From contig CALMYE010000014.1 of the NCBI GenBank assembly GCA_937873425.1, forward strand, positions 1 to 64,000: a stretch of 64,000 nt of DNA, in the 5' to 3' direction. This DNA comes from an uncultured Sphingopyxis sp. (lineage in GTDB: Bacteria > Pseudomonadota > Alphaproteobacteria > Sphingomonadales > Sphingomonadaceae). Shown here piece by piece: positions 17,921-26,378 of this stretch (positions are counted from its first letter, which is position 1; the number at the start of each line of letters is the position of its first letter). The notes under the pieces were generated by a model. The model made no database searches. It had not been told where the DNA came from and saw only the letters and a program-made list of their open reading frames with translations. The translations under genes and the position numbers were made by a program.

Positions 17921-19468
17921 ATGCGGCATTTGGTGATGGCAGCACTGTTCGGTGCCGCGATGCTGACCGGATCGGTGTCTGTCGCGGCGGCGGAGACGGC
18001 CCCCGCGGCGACAATCGCGCAGGGGCGCCTTGCGGGCGCGCGCACGGGGGACGTCGAGCGCTTCCTTGATATTCCTTTCGCCGCCGCACCGGTCGGCGCT
18101 CTTCGCTGGCGGGCGCCGCAGGCACCGCCGCGCTGGCGGGGCGTCCGCGATGCCGCAAAACTCGGCCCGGCTTGTCCGCAGACGGTGCGCCCCGCACTTG
18201 TCGCGGGCGGGGTAGCCGAGCATCAGTCTGAGGATTGCCTCCAGCTGAACATCTGGCGCCCGGCGGGGGCGCGAAAGCTGCCAGTGATGGTCTGGATCCA
18301 TGGCGGCGCCCATGTGGTCGGTTCGGGCACCTTCCCGGTTTTCGACGGCACCGCCTTCGCGCGGCAAGGTGTGGTTTTGGTGACGATCAACTATCGGTTG
18401 GGCGCGCTCGGTTATTTCGCCCATCCCGCGCTCAGCGCGGCCAAGCCGCGCGGCGAGGCGCTCGCCAATTACGGCCTGATGGACCAATTGGCCGCCCTGC
18501 GGTGGGTGAAGAAAAATATCGCCGCATTTGGTGGCGATCCGCGCCAGATCACCTTGTTCGGCGAATCCGCCGGGGCGATCGGAGTGACGACGATCCTTGC
18601 CCAGCCCGAAGCCAAAGGCCTGTTCGCCAAGGCGATCGTTCAGTCGGGCGTTGGTCTCCTCGATCCGCGCCCGCTTGGCGAGCAAGAAGCGCTAGGCGCG
18701 GCGTTGGCAGCGCGCGCAGGTGCGCCGCCTTCAGCATCGCTCGACGCGCTTCGCGCGCTGCCCGCCGCCGCGCTCGTTGCCGCTGGCGAGGTCCGGACGC
18801 CGGGCGCGATGACCGGCCCCATCCTCGACGGCGACCTGGTACGCGAAGCGCCTTGGCGCGTCTTTGCGCGTAGCGAGCCGATCGACGTTCCGCTCCTCGT
18901 CGGCGCGAACAGCAACGAGGCGAGCGTCATCCTTGCCATGGGCGTGCCGCCATCCGCCGCGCTCGCCTATCTAGGGCGCGACCAGGCGGCGGGCCGGGCC
19001 GCCTATGGCATGGGGCTGGCCGATGATGAACTGGCGCGCCAGGTGTTGGGCGACGCCTGGTTCGTCGCCCCGGCGCGCTGGCTCGCGGCCCGGACGGCGG
19101 GAGGGGCGCCTTCGTATCTCTATCATTTCGACTATGTCGCAGCGGCGCGGCGCGACCGCGCCAAGGGCGCCGCGCACGGGTCTGAAATCCCCTATCTGTT
19201 CGGGACGCTCGACTATTTCGCGTCGGTCGCCGGCGCCGTCGGTGACGAGGATCGCCGCTTCGGCGAAGGCATCGCCGCCTGCTGGGTTGGCTTCGCCAAG
19301 ACGGGCGTTCCTGGCTGCGCACTCGTTCGCGACTGGCCGCGTTACGATGCGGCAAGCGACCGTCTCGCAAAATTTGCGCCCGAGTCTGGCGTCGTCGCCG
19401 GCTTTCGCAAGGCGCAGCTCGACCATCTGCTCAATGTTCACTTCGGGAACGGCCAGCCCAGGCCCTAG
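17921..19468 (+). CDS. Type-B carboxylesterase, secreted
   Basis: 515 residues with a signal peptide (about 1-24). It has the type-B carboxylesterase hallmarks: EDCLQLNIW, the oxyanion loop IHGGAH, and the nucleophile elbow GESAGAIG near residue 208. The catalytic Glu and His lie further on (SNEAS; GAAHGSEI). It cleaves carboxylic esters in the periplasm. A GGAGG lies 6 bp before the ATG. The pairing with a TonB receptor resembles sphingomonad loci for ester-containing natural products such as the fumonisin (FumD) cluster; this is a family-level comparison only. Confidence 0.93.
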   Translation: MRHLVMAALFGAAMLTGSVSVAAAETAPAATIAQGRLAGARTGDVERFLDIPFAAAPVGALRWRAPQAPPRWRGVRDAAKLGPACPQTVRPALVAGGVAEHQSEDCLQLNIWRPAGARKLPVMVWIHGGAHVVGSGTFPVFDGTAFARQGVVLVTINYRLGALGYFAHPALSAAKPRGEALANYGLMDQLAALRWVKKNIAAFGGDPRQITLFGESAGAIGVTTILAQPEAKGLFAKAIVQSGVGLLDPRPLGEQEALGAALAARAGAPPSASLDALRALPAAALVAAGEVRTPGAMTGPILDGDLVREAPWRVFARSEPIDVPLLVGANSNEASVILAMGVPPSAALAYLGRDQAAGRAAYGMGLADDELARQVLGDAWFVAPARWLAARTAGGAPSYLYHFDYVAAARRDRAKGAAHGSEIPYLFGTLDYFASVAGAVGDEDRRFGEGIAACWVGFAKTGVPGCALVRDWPRYDAASDRLAKFAPESGVVAGFRKAQLDHLLNVHFGNGQPRP

Positions 19469-19529
19469 CCCGTCCGGCCGCGCTAGGCCCTCCGTTTCGA
19501 CGATGTGCAACGAAGCTGGGAGAGAGAAA

Positions 19530-20762
19530 ATGGCTGGAAGAACGAAATGGATGTGGCTTGCCGCTGGTGCGGCGATGGCTGGGGCTGCGGCCTTTGCGGC
19601 GCAGGGCGGGTTCGGGGGCAACGGCGGCGGCGAGGCGCGTCCCATGGTGCAGCTTCCGCCTGCGGCGCCCGCTGCTAAAGCGTCGACGTCGGCGGCATCG
19701 GCGCCCGCGGCCGCCAGCCTTTCGGCCACCGTCGGCGGTTATACCTATGACTGGACCGCGTTACAGTCGGCAATCGACGCTGATACCGAGGTCGATAACG
19801 GCTATTTCATCGTCGGGAATGCTTCGGATCCCGACTATCTCTTCGCTTACGAGAAGGGCAGCTTTGGTATCGATCGGGTGACCCCGCTTGCGTCGGCCTC
19901 CAAATGGTTCGCCGGCGCGCTGGGGATGCGCATGGTGCAGGCTGGCATCGCGACGCTCGACGATCCGATGCGGCCGCCGCTTGCCTTCTGGACCACGATC
20001 GGAACGAAGAAGGATGTCCAACTCAAGCATGCGCTGTCGATGACGTCGGGCTTCAATGCGAGCCCGCTCGTTGGCGGCTGTCAGCTGCTTCCGGCCATGA
20101 CGCTCTACAATTGCGCGAAGAGCATCCACGATTTGCGCTATGATATTTTGCGCCCGGGCAACGCGCCCGGCGCGCAATATAGCTATGGACCGCACGGCCT
20201 TCAGGTCGCCGCTGCCTATCTGGAGGCAAAGGATATAAGCATCGCGCCCGGCACGTCACCGGCACGCCAGCGCAATTTTCACGAACTGTTCGCGCAGCAT
20301 GTGACGACCCCGCTCGGGATGACGAGCACGACCTGGTATGACCCTGCGGGAAGCGCTCCCACCAACCCGTGGGTCGCGGGCGGCGCCTATTCGACGCCGC
20401 GCGACTATGCGAAACTTCTGCGTGCCTTCCTTGGCGGCAGCTTTATTACCGATATGACAAGCTTCACCCAGCAACGTACCGCAGGCTTGCCGCGCGTTTT
20501 CGTGCCGGCGAGCGCGGGCAATTGGGAATATGCGCTCGGCTCCTTTGTCGAATGCGACACGCCTTCGGCCTGCGCGACGTCCAAGATCAATTCCTCACCG
20601 GGTGCCTATGGTTGGACCGGCTGGATCGATCGCGAGACCGGCTATTACGCTTTGATCGCCACCGAAATATCGAGCGGAGGCGACCGGAAAGGCGTCGAGC
20701 TCGAACAGGTCATGCAGGATCTGATCGAGGATGCGATCGCGAATCGCACCCCGGCGCCCTGA
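19530..20762 (+). CDS. Serine hydrolase, beta-lactamase family, secreted
   Basis: 410 residues. An N-terminal signal peptide or anchor (residues about 5-22) is followed by a low-complexity Ala/Pro linker (about 40-65) and a class C beta-lactamase-type domain. The SxxK motif is SASK (about residue 124-127); YSYGPHG stands at the YxN position. Four cysteines in the second half may form disulfides. ATG 19530 follows GGGAGAGAG; longer frames upstream run over the esterase gene and are spurious. It is the second serine hydrolase of the locus and lies 61 bp after the esterase, so probably in the same operon. Confidence 0.88.
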   Translation: MAGRTKWMWLAAGAAMAGAAAFAAQGGFGGNGGGEARPMVQLPPAAPAAKASTSAASAPAAASLSATVGGYTYDWTALQSAIDADTEVDNGYFIVGNASDPDYLFAYEKGSFGIDRVTPLASASKWFAGALGMRMVQAGIATLDDPMRPPLAFWTTIGTKKDVQLKHALSMTSGFNASPLVGGCQLLPAMTLYNCAKSIHDLRYDILRPGNAPGAQYSYGPHGLQVAAAYLEAKDISIAPGTSPARQRNFHELFAQHVTTPLGMTSTTWYDPAGSAPTNPWVAGGAYSTPRDYAKLLRAFLGGSFITDMTSFTQQRTAGLPRVFVPASAGNWEYALGSFVECDTPSACATSKINSSPGAYGWTGWIDRETGYYALIATEISSGGDRKGVELEQVMQDLIEDAIANRTPAP

Positions 20763-20781
20763 CCTGACCCAGCAGTCTAGT

Positions 20782-20820
20782 CACGCAGCACAGGAGAACT
20801 TGATCTCCATGCGCTGCGTG
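20782..20820. terminator. Hairpin after the hydrolase operon (possible terminator)
   Basis: Outer stem CACGCAGC (20782-20789) / GCTGCGTG (20813-20820) with an inner stem GGAGA/TCTCC. There is no T-run, so it is not a classic intrinsic terminator. It lies 20 bp after the last stop codon. The remaining bases to 21047 show no gene I can support. Confidence 0.4.
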
Positions 20821-21047
20821 GCTGGCCTGTCGGACTAGGCAAAGTCGACGGCTCAAAGGCGAGCGGCCAAACCCGCGTGTGACCGGCAGGGAGCCGATTT
20901 GACTGAATGGCCGATGCGCGGCCGTCCGGTCGTGGGTTCGGCCTAGGGACACGTCGCCAAAAAGCGTGTCGCTGCCGCCACTGCCTCGGCTCCGAAAGCT
21001 GCTGGGCATGCATCTGGCCGCGCAGATTGGCTCGCCTCGGGCGGTTA

Positions 21048-21458
21048 TCAGGCGACGTAGGCCCCTCTACCACTCGCCACCAAGGTTCCGTCTGCGGCTA
21101 GGATCCGGGTAGCCGCGACGCTTATCTGCCGCCCTAATTTCACCGGGCTGCCGATCGCGCGAAGCGGCCCCAGCTTGGCCGGTCGGTGAAAATCCACATG
21201 GAGGTCCGCCGTCGCCCGCGCAGCACCCCCCATCGCGATGATCGTATAGAGGCCGGTCAGATCGATCAAAGCCGATACGATGCCACCATGCGCCGCGCCG
21301 ACCGTCGGATTTGAGATGATTTCGTCTCGCCAAGGCATGGAGATCACCAACTCGTTGGCGCCGACCTCAGCGATGCTGAGCCCGAGCCAGCGGTGAAAAG
21401 GGGCCAGCGCCAATAGGTCACGTAATTCCTCAAGCCCCGGGACGGCGGGGGCATTCAT
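21048..21458 (-). CDS. PaaI-type hotdog-fold thioesterase
   Basis: 136 residues, the usual size of the PaaI family. The conserved stretch NPTVGAAHGGIVSALID contains the HGG motif with the catalytic-pocket residues, and DLHVDFHRPAKLG follows on the next strand. Such enzymes hydrolyse acyl- or aryl-CoA thioesters. Its start overlaps the upstream hydrolase gene by 4 bp (ATGA), so the two are co-translated. Confidence 0.92.
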   Translation of the reverse strand: MNAPAVPGLEELRDLLALAPFHRWLGLSIAEVGANELVISMPWRDEIISNPTVGAAHGGIVSALIDLTGLYTIIAMGGAARATADLHVDFHRPAKLGPLRAIGSPVKLGRQISVAATRILAADGTLVASGRGAYVA

Positions 21459-22333
21459 GATTTCATTTCCGCTTCATGGATGCCGAGCAAAAACTCTAGG
21501 ATCGATTGCCCGAAAGCGTCGTTCTCGTCCCCCACCACCATATGAGTCGCATTCGCAATGTCGCTATACGCCATATGAGGGACAAGGCCCTGGAAATGCT
21601 TGACGGCTTCCAGCGAGACGAGATCGCTTGACCCGCCGCGGATCAGATGCACCGGCAAGGTCAAGCAGGCAGCGGCCGCGCTGAGCTCGGTGCGGCCATG
21701 GTCGCTGGAAACGCCGCCGCCCTGCTGCGTCACTCTTTCGATGAAGGCGGGGTCCCAGTGCCAATAGAAGCGTTCATCGTCCTTGCGGCGCAGATAGTGT
21801 GCTAGCCCGGCCGAAGCCTTCCGGCTGGGGCGATGGGGCAGATAGTCGGCAATGACCTGTGCGGCCTCTTCCACCGACGCAAAACCATCGCGCGCATGCG
21901 CCGCCATGAAACCGACCACGCGGGCGACGCCGCTCGGTTCCATCTGAGGTGTGACGTCGACCAGCGTCAGCGATCCGAAACTTCCCGGTGCGCATTTTCC
22001 CTCGGCGATGATCCCGGCCAGGCCACCAAGAGACGCGCCAATCAGCGCCGGTTTGCTCGCCGTCGCCGCAGCGATCTCGACGAGATCGGCCGCAAAATCG
22101 GAGATATCATAGGCTCCGTCGCTGGCCCATGCACTCTCGCCGTGCCCGCGCATATCGACTGCGATGGTCCGGAAACCATGGCTCGCGAGCCGGTGGGCTA
22201 CCGCCCTCCATGCCCTTCGGGTCTGTCCGCCGCCGTGCGCGAGGATTACCGGTAATCCGAGTTCCGGGCCATCAACCGACGCTGCGATTTCATGGCCCGC
22301 TTTCCCGGCAAGCGTGATCGACTGATCAATCAT
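21455..22333 (-). CDS. Alpha/beta hydrolase
   Basis: 292 residues with an intact alpha/beta-hydrolase core: oxyanion motif HGGGQTRRAW, DMRGHGES, nucleophile elbow GASLGG (Ser near residue 100), acid on the strand before the last helix and His in NATHMVVG. No signal peptide, so cytoplasmic. Substrate unknown; co-transcription with a thioesterase suggests aromatic or acyl-CoA metabolism. It is divergent from the MarR gene, which probably represses it. Confidence 0.92.
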   Translation of the reverse strand: MIDQSITLAGKAGHEIAASVDGPELGLPVILAHGGGQTRRAWRAVAHRLASHGFRTIAVDMRGHGESAWASDGAYDISDFAADLVEIAAATASKPALIGASLGGLAGIIAEGKCAPGSFGSLTLVDVTPQMEPSGVARVVGFMAAHARDGFASVEEAAQVIADYLPHRPSRKASAGLAHYLRRKDDERFYWHWDPAFIERVTQQGGGVSSDHGRTELSAAAACLTLPVHLIRGGSSDLVSLEAVKHFQGLVPHMAYSDIANATHMVVGDENDAFGQSILEFLLGIHEAEMKS

Positions 22334-22343
22334 TCCACGATCA

Positions 22344-22365
22344 TACTATATCATATCTTACAGTA
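22344..22365. promoter_or_regulatory. Putative MarR operator between divergent genes
   Basis: A 22-bp AT-rich imperfect palindrome with outer arms TACT/AGTA and centre ATAT; 16 of 22 positions are symmetric. It lies in the 47-bp gap between the hydrolase and MarR start codons, where a MarR autorepressor would bind. Confidence 0.5.
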
Positions 22366-22380
22366 AAGGGTTTTCAGAAT

Positions 22381-22902
22381 ATGATGTTGGCTCTACAGTC
22401 CATGACGATGGTTGAACCTCGCAATACAAGCGGCATCTCTCCCGCGAAAAGTCTTCTGACGGCCTCAGACGAGTTTGTCTTTCTCATCGAGGAAGTGCCC
22501 CGCAAACTGCGTCGGAAGTTTGATGCCTCAACGGCGCGCTTCGGATTGACGCGAACCCAGTGGCGCGCGCTCGTCTATATCTATCGGACCCCGGGCATGA
22601 CCCAAACCGACCTCTCCAAATGCCTCGAACTGGAGCGTGCCAGCGTTGGCCATGTTGTCGACCAGCTGGAAAGAATGGTGCTCGCGGAACGGCGCGCTGC
22701 CAAGGGCGACCGGCGCGTCTGGGAACTTCATCTTTTGCCCCGAGCGATCGAAATCCTGCCTCAGCTGCGCGCCGAAGCCGACATGATCTACGCGCGACTG
22801 CTCCATATGATTTCCCCAACTGAGATACGCGCGATGCGCTCATTGCTGACGAAAATGTCCGGCAATCTCGAAAGCGGATCGGAAGACATGCCTCCTCGAT
22901 AG
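22381..22902 (+). CDS. MarR family transcriptional regulator
   Basis: 173 residues. The winged helix domain (about 50-150) contains LTRTQWRALVYIYRTPGMTQTDLSKCLELERASVGHVVDQLE and the wing RRAAKGDRRVWE. It probably dimerises through its terminal helices and represses the divergent hydrolase-thioesterase pair. Starts at 22402 or 22408 (further Met codons) are also possible; no strong ribosome-binding site decides. Confidence 0.9.
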   Translation: MMLALQSMTMVEPRNTSGISPAKSLLTASDEFVFLIEEVPRKLRRKFDASTARFGLTRTQWRALVYIYRTPGMTQTDLSKCLELERASVGHVVDQLERMVLAERRAAKGDRRVWELHLLPRAIEILPQLRAEADMIYARLLHMISPTEIRAMRSLLTKMSGNLESGSEDMPPR

Positions 22903-23334
22903 GAGCCGTGGAAGATTTGAAATGGCCGACGCCATTCATCGTCAGCAAGCCGATATCCCCAACTGCCACCGCTCGCGTCTGAGGCGGCGCGCCGCGGCCG
23001 TTCTGCCCCCGCTGCATCAGGTTGCCAGCACTGACGGCTAACTAATTGCGAATATCGCGGCACGGAGCCCTACCTGCCTCCCGCCGTGTTGCAGAATAGT
23101 CCGATCGAGCCGGCAATCGTTCGGCGGTGAGCGCCCTCCCGCGAGGCGGGCCGCTCTTGGCTTCGCGTGCCAGCGCCAATTGACCGACGAGCTATTTCGT
23201 GCAACGAGTTGTCTACCAAGAAACGAACCTCTGCGTGGAGACCGACATGGCTCAACCCGAGCGCTTCATGTGAGGGCGGATTGCCGGTGCTGTCCGCCGT
23301 CAGCACCAATGGCACAGATTTGAGGTTGTGATTT
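22903..23334. other. Region without a recognisable gene
   Basis: About 430 bp between the MarR gene and the IS3 remnant. Short open frames occur on both strands, but none has a convincing ribosome-binding site or a family match that I recognise. It probably contains decayed sequence next to the IS3 insertion. Confidence 0.5.
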
Positions 23335-23394
23335 AAGGAGGATTTGGGCTTCGTCGTAGTGACTAAGGAACGAGGATGAAGCCCAATCCTCCTT
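23335..23394. repeat. Inverted repeat at the head of the IS3 element
   Basis: AAGGAGGATTTGGGCTTC (23335-23352) is the inverse of 23378-23394 except for one extra T. The right arm covers the start of orfA and could sequester its initiation region in the transcript. Confidence 0.55.
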
Positions 23395-23761
23395 GAAAAA
23401 ATCGGCGCCGAAGGCCCCTGCTGAGCGGCTGGTGAAGGACATACGGCGTGCGACGCGCCGGCACTTCTCTGCAGAGGACAAAATCAGGATCGTGCTGGAA
23501 GGCCTGCGCGGCGAGGACAGCATCGCCGAGCTGTGCTGCAAGGATGTCATCGCCCAGAGCTTGTATTACACGTGGTCGAAGGAGTTCATGGAGGCGGGCA
23601 AGCGGCGCTTGGCGGGCGACACCGCCCGTGCCGCGACCACCGGCGAGGTGCACGACCTGCGCCGCGAAGCCCGTGCCCTTAAGGAATGCGTGGCCAATCT
23701 GACGCTGGAAAACCGGTTGCTCAAAAAAAGCATGATCGCGGATAGGGCCGACGACGAATGA
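23393..23761 (+). CDS. IS3-family transposase OrfA
   Basis: 122 residues. It has the IS3 OrfA helix-turn-helix (DIRRATRRHFSAEDKIRIVLEGLRGEDSIAELC) and a C-terminal leucine-zipper region (TLENRLLKKSM). The listed start is a TTG; a better ATG at 23376 (MKPNPP) is out of frame by one base and stops at once, so the true N-terminus is probably frameshifted. It overlaps the orfB start by 4 bp (ATGA at 23758). Because orfB is broken, the element cannot transpose on its own. Confidence 0.8.
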   Translation: MKKSAPKAPAERLVKDIRRATRRHFSAEDKIRIVLEGLRGEDSIAELCCKDVIAQSLYYTWSKEFMEAGKRRLAGDTARAATTGEVHDLRREARALKECVANLTLENRLLKKSMIADRADDE

Positions 23762-24404
23762 GGTAACCCGCATCCGAGAAGCTGGAGATCATTCGGATCG
23801 TCGAGCAGTCGCACCTGCCGGCCAAGCGCACGCTGGAGCAGTTGGGCATCCCGCGCCGGACCTTCTAACGCTGGTACGACCGCTACCTCGAGCGCGGGCC
23901 GGAGGCGCTGGAGGATCGGCCATCGGCCCCGAGGCGGGTGTGGAACCGCATCTGCGATGATATCCAGCAGCAGATCATCGACATGGCGTTGGATACAACC
24001 GACCTGTCACCCCGCGAGCTCGCGGTGCGCTTCACCGACGAGAAGCGCTACTTCGTGTCGGAAGCCACGGTTTACCGTATGTTGAAAGCCCATGACCTGA
24101 TCGCCAGTCCGGCCTTCATCGTGATCAAGGCCGCCGACGGGTTCCACACCAAGACGACGCGGTCGAACGAGATGTGGCAGACCGACTTCACCTACTTCAA
24201 GATCATCGGCTGGGGCTTGGTGTACCTGTCGACCGTGCTCGACGACTTCTCCCGTTATGTCATCCTTTGGAAGCTGTGTACCACCATGCGGGCCGGGGAT
24301 GTCACCGACACGCTGGAGCTGTCCCTCGAAGCTTCCGGATGCGCGTCGGCCAGGATGATCCACAAGCCGAAGCTGCCAATGGGCCCGGCCAGCATATTGC
24401 CCGC
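23758..24404 (+). pseudogene. IS3-family transposase OrfB, broken
   Basis: The frame from ATG 23758 reads the N-terminus of an IS3 OrfB but has a TAA at codon 3 and another at codon 37 (23866-23868); both stand where tyrosine (TAC) is expected (PRRTF-stop-RWYDRYLE). From 23938 the frame is open through the integrase core (MWQTDFTYFKIIGWG with the first catalytic Asp, then VLDDFSRYVI). Near 24370 the coding sequence is lost just before the second catalytic Asp (SDNG), and only the tail NGPG-like sequence follows out of frame. The last third, with the catalytic Glu, is absent. Confidence 0.85.
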
Positions 24405-24506
24405 GCCCCTTAATTCGTCAGGGAAATGGGCGGCGAGGAATTGCCGCATTTCGGTGCGAAATGCGTCTTCGCTCGTCTAGACATCAGGTTCTAGCTGAGT
24501 TGGCAC
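24405..24506 (-). pseudogene. Acyl-CoA dehydrogenase, 5' remnant
   Basis: A GGAGG (24512-24516) precedes GTG 24506, and the frame reads MPTQLEPDV, a TAG at codon 10, then TSEDAFRTEMRQFLAAHFP and DELRG. This is the N-terminal helix region of an acyl-CoA dehydrogenase (compare the EDxAFRxExRxFL pattern). The gene stops at the IS3 remnant about 34 codons in. It follows the P450 and ferredoxin genes on the same strand, so it was the third gene of that operon before it was destroyed. Confidence 0.7.
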
Positions 24507-24572
24507 TGAAACCTCCGTTCAAAACTGAATTTGCGACGCCGCACGCGCACGACAGGGCTGCGCTCTGTCTGG

Positions 24573-24902
24573 TCAGTATTGCTGCTCGGGAACGTGCAAA
24601 ATCAAACCTTCCACTCCTTCCACCATGGGTATCTGGCAGGCGAGGCGACTGTATTCGTTGGCACCTTCGGCAAATTGCAGAAGCTCTGCCTCCGCTGCCC
24701 CTTCGACCAGGCGACCAACCCTGTCGATCCAGGCCGGATCGACATGGACATGGCAGGTCGCACAGGCGCAGACACCGCCGCAATCGCCGTCGATGCCCGG
24801 TACATCATTGAAGAGCGCCGCCTCGCGTGCGGTTTCGCCCTCGGCAATTTCGACTTCCCGCCGCGTTCCATCGCTGGATACGAACGTCACTTTGACCATC
24901 AT
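24573..24902 (-). CDS. 2Fe-2S ferredoxin (adrenodoxin/CYP153-partner type)
   Basis: 109 residues. Cluster-binding cysteines appear as C-x5-C-x2-C (DGDCGGVCACATC, about residues 41-49) and a fourth near residue 90 (LACQIP), the pattern of vertebrate-type/bacterial P450-reducing ferredoxins. It passes electrons from a reductase to the P450 encoded 26 bp upstream. No ferredoxin reductase gene is in the window, so that partner must be elsewhere. Translation may start at either of two consecutive ATGs. Confidence 0.94.
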   Translation of the reverse strand: MMVKVTFVSSDGTRREVEIAEGETAREAALFNDVPGIDGDCGGVCACATCHVHVDPAWIDRVGRLVEGAAEAELLQFAEGANEYSRLACQIPMVEGVEGLILHVPEQQY

Positions 24903-24928
24903 ACACTCCGTATTTCTGCTTCAGCAAA

Positions 24929-26191
24929 TCAGCGCGCGTGCAGCCGCACCGGCAGATTGGTGATCCCGCGCACAAGGTTTGAGAAAAGGCGCTCGGGCTC
25001 GCCGGTCACTTCGACCTTGGCGAACCGCTTGTGAATTTCTTCCCAGATGATCCGCAACTGCAGTTCTGCCAGCCTGTTACCCATGCATCGATGGATGCCA
25101 TAACCGAATGACAGGTGATGGCGCGGATTCTTGCGGTCGATGATGAACCGGTCAGCCCGGTCGATGACCGTTTCGTCGCGGTTGCCCGACAGGTACCACA
25201 TCACGACCTTGTCGCCCTTCTTGATCTGCTTGCCGCCAATCTCCCAGTCCTGCAGCGCAGTGCGGCGCATGTGAGTCAGCGGCGTCTGCCAGCGGATGAT
25301 TTCCGGCACCATGCTGGCGATCAACGAAGGGTCGTCATTCAGTTTGCGATATTCATCGGGGTTCTGATTGAGCGCCAGCACACCGCCGCTTATCGAATTG
25401 CGCGTGGTGTCGTTGCCGCCCACGATCAGCAGCAGCAGGTTACCCAGAAATTCGAGGAAGGGCATATCCCGTGTCGCCGGGGAATGCGCCATTATGGAAA
25501 TCAGATCGTTCTTCGGTTCTTCGTTGATGCGCTGCTCCCACAGTCCTTTGAAATACATCGCGCACTCGATGAGTTCTTCACGCCTCGCTTCGTACGATTC
25601 GACGATGCCGGTTTCAGGGGCGGCCGTTGTGACGTCGGACCAGCGCGTGAGCTTGCGGCGTTCCTCCCACGGGAAATCGAATAGGGTAGCAAGGGTCATC
25701 GTGGTCAATTCAACTGAGACCTTGTCAACCCAATCAAATTCCTCGCCTATCGGCAGATCATCGAGAATCTGACACGCTCGTTCGCGGATTGTCGGTTCGA
25801 TCAACAGCAAGTTGGACGGCGCTACAGCGGGGGTGACGGCCTTGCGTTGCTGGTCGTGCTTTGGAGGATCCATAGCGATGAACATTTCAAGTTCGAGCGC
25901 GCCTTCCACCGAATGCATGTCCTGAATGGCGATACCGCCGAGCTTTGCCTCCGACGAAAAGACTTTGTGGTTGGTGTCGACAGCCATGATATCGTCGAAC
26001 TTGGTGATCGACCAGTAAGGCCCAACATAGCTTTCGCGGCAATAGTGGACCGGCTCCTCTTTGCGCAGCCGGTCGAAATACAGGCCGATCGTGTCCTGCT
26101 GAAAAAGACTCGGCCGTGCGACATCAATTTCGTCGATCGGAATGGCTGCAACTTTTCCGGCAGTATCCAGCTCCATCGTGTCGATGCTCAT
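24929..26191 (-). CDS. Cytochrome P450, CYP153-like (terminal hydroxylase)
   Basis: 420 residues. The haem-binding loop FGYGIHRCMGNRLAELQL puts the cysteine ligand near residue 369; the I-helix has GGNDTTRNS; the K-helix has PEIIRWQTPL. These segments and MFIAMDPPKHD and TLFDFPWEERRKLTRWSDVTT agree closely, from memory, with CYP153A alkane/fatty-acid omega-hydroxylases. It uses O2 and two electrons from the adjacent ferredoxin. Start 26191 is chosen because GGAGG lies 7 bp upstream; the frame continues 41 codons without a site. Identity as CYP153 should be confirmed by alignment; a related steroid or terpene hydroxylase is the alternative. Confidence 0.9.
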   Translation of the reverse strand: MSIDTMELDTAGKVAAIPIDEIDVARPSLFQQDTIGLYFDRLRKEEPVHYCRESYVGPYWSITKFDDIMAVDTNHKVFSSEAKLGGIAIQDMHSVEGALELEMFIAMDPPKHDQQRKAVTPAVAPSNLLLIEPTIRERACQILDDLPIGEEFDWVDKVSVELTTMTLATLFDFPWEERRKLTRWSDVTTAAPETGIVESYEARREELIECAMYFKGLWEQRINEEPKNDLISIMAHSPATRDMPFLEFLGNLLLLIVGGNDTTRNSISGGVLALNQNPDEYRKLNDDPSLIASMVPEIIRWQTPLTHMRRTALQDWEIGGKQIKKGDKVVMWYLSGNRDETVIDRADRFIIDRKNPRHHLSFGYGIHRCMGNRLAELQLRIIWEEIHKRFAKVEVTGEPERLFSNLVRGITNLPVRLHAR

Positions 26192-26270
26192 GTCTCGTCC
26201 TCCATCCCAGGCAAGCAGACTCACCTTGCTATCAAACAGGTAGATGTTTCGCAGGGTGTGGTCAATAAAG

Positions 26271-26278
26271 CTTATAAG
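26271..26278. promoter_or_regulatory. CTTATAAG palindrome, P450 side
   Basis: CTTATAAG, within AATAAAGCTTATAAGGATTG. It is the same core as 26347-26354 and lies 80 bp upstream of the P450 start. Possible second binding site for the FCD regulator. Confidence 0.5.
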
Positions 26279-26338
26279 GATTGTTGCGACATTTGACCGC
26301 ACTGCAAACTTCATAGACTGATGCTGGACATGCCATCC

Positions 26339-26362
26339 GATAAACTCTTATAAGGTTTTATC
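26339..26362. promoter_or_regulatory. Putative operator of the FCD regulator
   Basis: A 24-bp near-palindrome with arms GATAAA / TTTATC around the core CTTATAAG (26347-26354); 20 of 24 positions are symmetric. It ends 17 bp before the regulator's start codon, in the divergent region between the P450 and regulator genes. Confidence 0.62.
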
Positions 26363-26378
26363 AGAGGAGCGATTCCCA

